Assembly (NCBI GenBank): GCA_022706085.1
Contig: JAKJDF010000003.1
Location: 128,813-192,812, forward strand
From: Candidatus Latescibacterota bacterium
GTDB taxonomy: Bacteria > Latescibacterota > MWCZ01
Length of the DNA: 64,000 nucleotides
Reading direction: 5' to 3'
Shown here: positions 63,449 to 64,000 of the stretch, piece after piece
Layout: every line of letters begins with the position of its first letter
Numbering within the stretch: the first letter of the stretch is position 1
Made by a program: the position numbers and the translations under genes
The notes under the pieces: generated by a model
What the model was told of the DNA's origin: nothing
Seen by the model: only the letters and a program-made list of their open reading frames with translations
Database searches by the model: none

Positions 63449-64000
63449 ATGCACCGGGCTTCTCTCATTGCCCTTCGCGCGAGGCACCACGACGACACGT
63501 CGCACAGTGACCACGTGGCGCGCCTTGCAACAACGATTTTTCTCGGTACTCTGCCGGCGCACAAGGTGAGCCCTCTCTACCTTCCTGCCCTCCAGGCGGG
63601 AGCGCTGCTTCACAATGTGGGATTCCACGAGGATCCGGAAAACCATCACCTGCGCGGGCGCGATATCGTTGCGAACGAAGGACTTCGCGGCTTCACTCCC
63701 CTCAATCTCAAACCGCACGAACTGCCGACCGACCACACACATATGGTCGCCTGCATCGTCGCATTCCATCGAAAGCAGGTTGTTCCCGAGGCAGAACCTC
63801 TCTGGATGGCGTTGCCCCCGGACCTGCAGGAGACAACACTGAGACTGGCTGCGATCGTGCGGATCGCCGACGGGTTGGATTCCGACATGGAGCAAACCAC
63901 CCGTGTGATTGCAGTGAAGGGCCGCAGAAAGCCGGTAGTCGGTGTTGCGGGCAATCGGGCCACACTTCATCACGACATTGCCCGTGCGGAGAAGAAGGCT
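63449..64000 (+). CDS. HD-type Ppx/GppA-III-like phosphohydrolase, 3'-truncated by window edge
   Basis: At least 184 residues of an HD-superfamily domain related to the C-terminal domain of Ppx/GppA. Motifs: HHDDTSHSDHVARLA, ALLHNVGFHED (HN instead of the canonical HD), VAFHRK and LAAIVRIADGLDSDMEQT, the last shared with Ppx/GppA. No ASKHA phosphatase domain precedes it, so it is a stand-alone module. The protein continues past base 64000. Possible role in (p)ppGpp or polyphosphate signalling is only inferred. Confidence 0.78.
   Translation, partial: MHRASLIALRARHHDDTSHSDHVARLATTIFLGTLPAHKVSPLYLPALQAGALLHNVGFHEDPENHHLRGRDIVANEGLRGFTPLNLKPHELPTDHTHMVACIVAFHRKQVVPEAEPLWMALPPDLQETTLRLAAIVRIADGLDSDMEQTTRVIAVKGRRKPVVGVAGNRATLHHDIARAEKKA

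Overview
The window reads as a continuous stretch of bacterial chromosome: about 57 genes, moderately high GC, short intergenic gaps and many stop/start overlaps. I saw no phage, insertion sequence, CRISPR array, rRNA or tRNA. The cell is clearly diderm: there are two OmpA-type lipoproteins, a FadL/PorV-like barrel, a very large Omp85-type barrel fusion and several other lipoproteins. The mix of dispersed housekeeping genes with BNR sialidase-like proteins, ROK kinases, Gfo/Idh/MocA oxidoreductase, DUF72, creatininase-family and UroD-like proteins resembles uncultivated Gram-negative lineages of the FCB/PVC/candidate-phylum type. The phylum cannot be fixed from the sequence alone.

Layout. 0-2 kb: tandem ompA-like lipoprotein genes (minus strand), each with its own hairpin terminator. 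2-5.5 kb: an overlapping operon of DUF72, TPR lipoprotein, GHMP sugar kinase and sugar nucleotidyltransferase. 5.5-6.7 kb: rimI-tsaB (minus). 6.7-7.5 kb: a gene-poor gap ending in a foldable leader, followed by rng-rplU-rpmA. 9.8-19.4 kb: TPR lipoprotein, creatininase-family protein, a 965-aa putative glycosidase, alpha-glucan phosphorylase and trpB. 19.4-24.5 kb (minus): a protease/propeller/Omp85 fusion, a BNR sialidase-like protein and a stand-alone MshEN-like protein. 24.8-28.6 kb: rpsU-yqeY, then cvpA-mutS2. 28.7-30.8 kb: a CxxCH lipoprotein and a FadL-like porin. 31-36.7 kb: class III aminotransferase, proA, ftsB/divIC-like, DUF502, recO and glyQS.

36.8-40.1 kb: Gfo/Idh/MocA, ROK, DUF5683-like and barrel protein, tightly coupled and apparently using one CTG start. 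40.7-47.0 kb (minus): response regulator, histidine kinase, a fused CTP-type nucleotidyltransferase/CDP-alcohol phosphatidyltransferase, GT4 and a flippase, all overlapping or nearly touching. A triple 11-bp-phased repeat upstream of the regulator looks like an OmpR-family operator. 47.3-53.9 kb (minus): FAD dehydrogenase, hypothetical, BNR sialidase-like, ferritin-VIT1 fusion, thiL and lysA. 54-64 kb: a small hypothetical, a 1085-aa toroid/propeller protein (minus), UroD-like protein, murB, surE, ychF, a ROK kinase fused to an Mth938-like domain, and a Ppx/GppA-III-like HD protein cut by the window edge.

The best candidates for something undescribed are the two-component/inositol-phosphate-type lipid or solute operon with its phased operator, the creatininase plus glycosidase pair, the ROK-Mth938 fusion, the stand-alone MshEN-like protein and the structured leader of rng.
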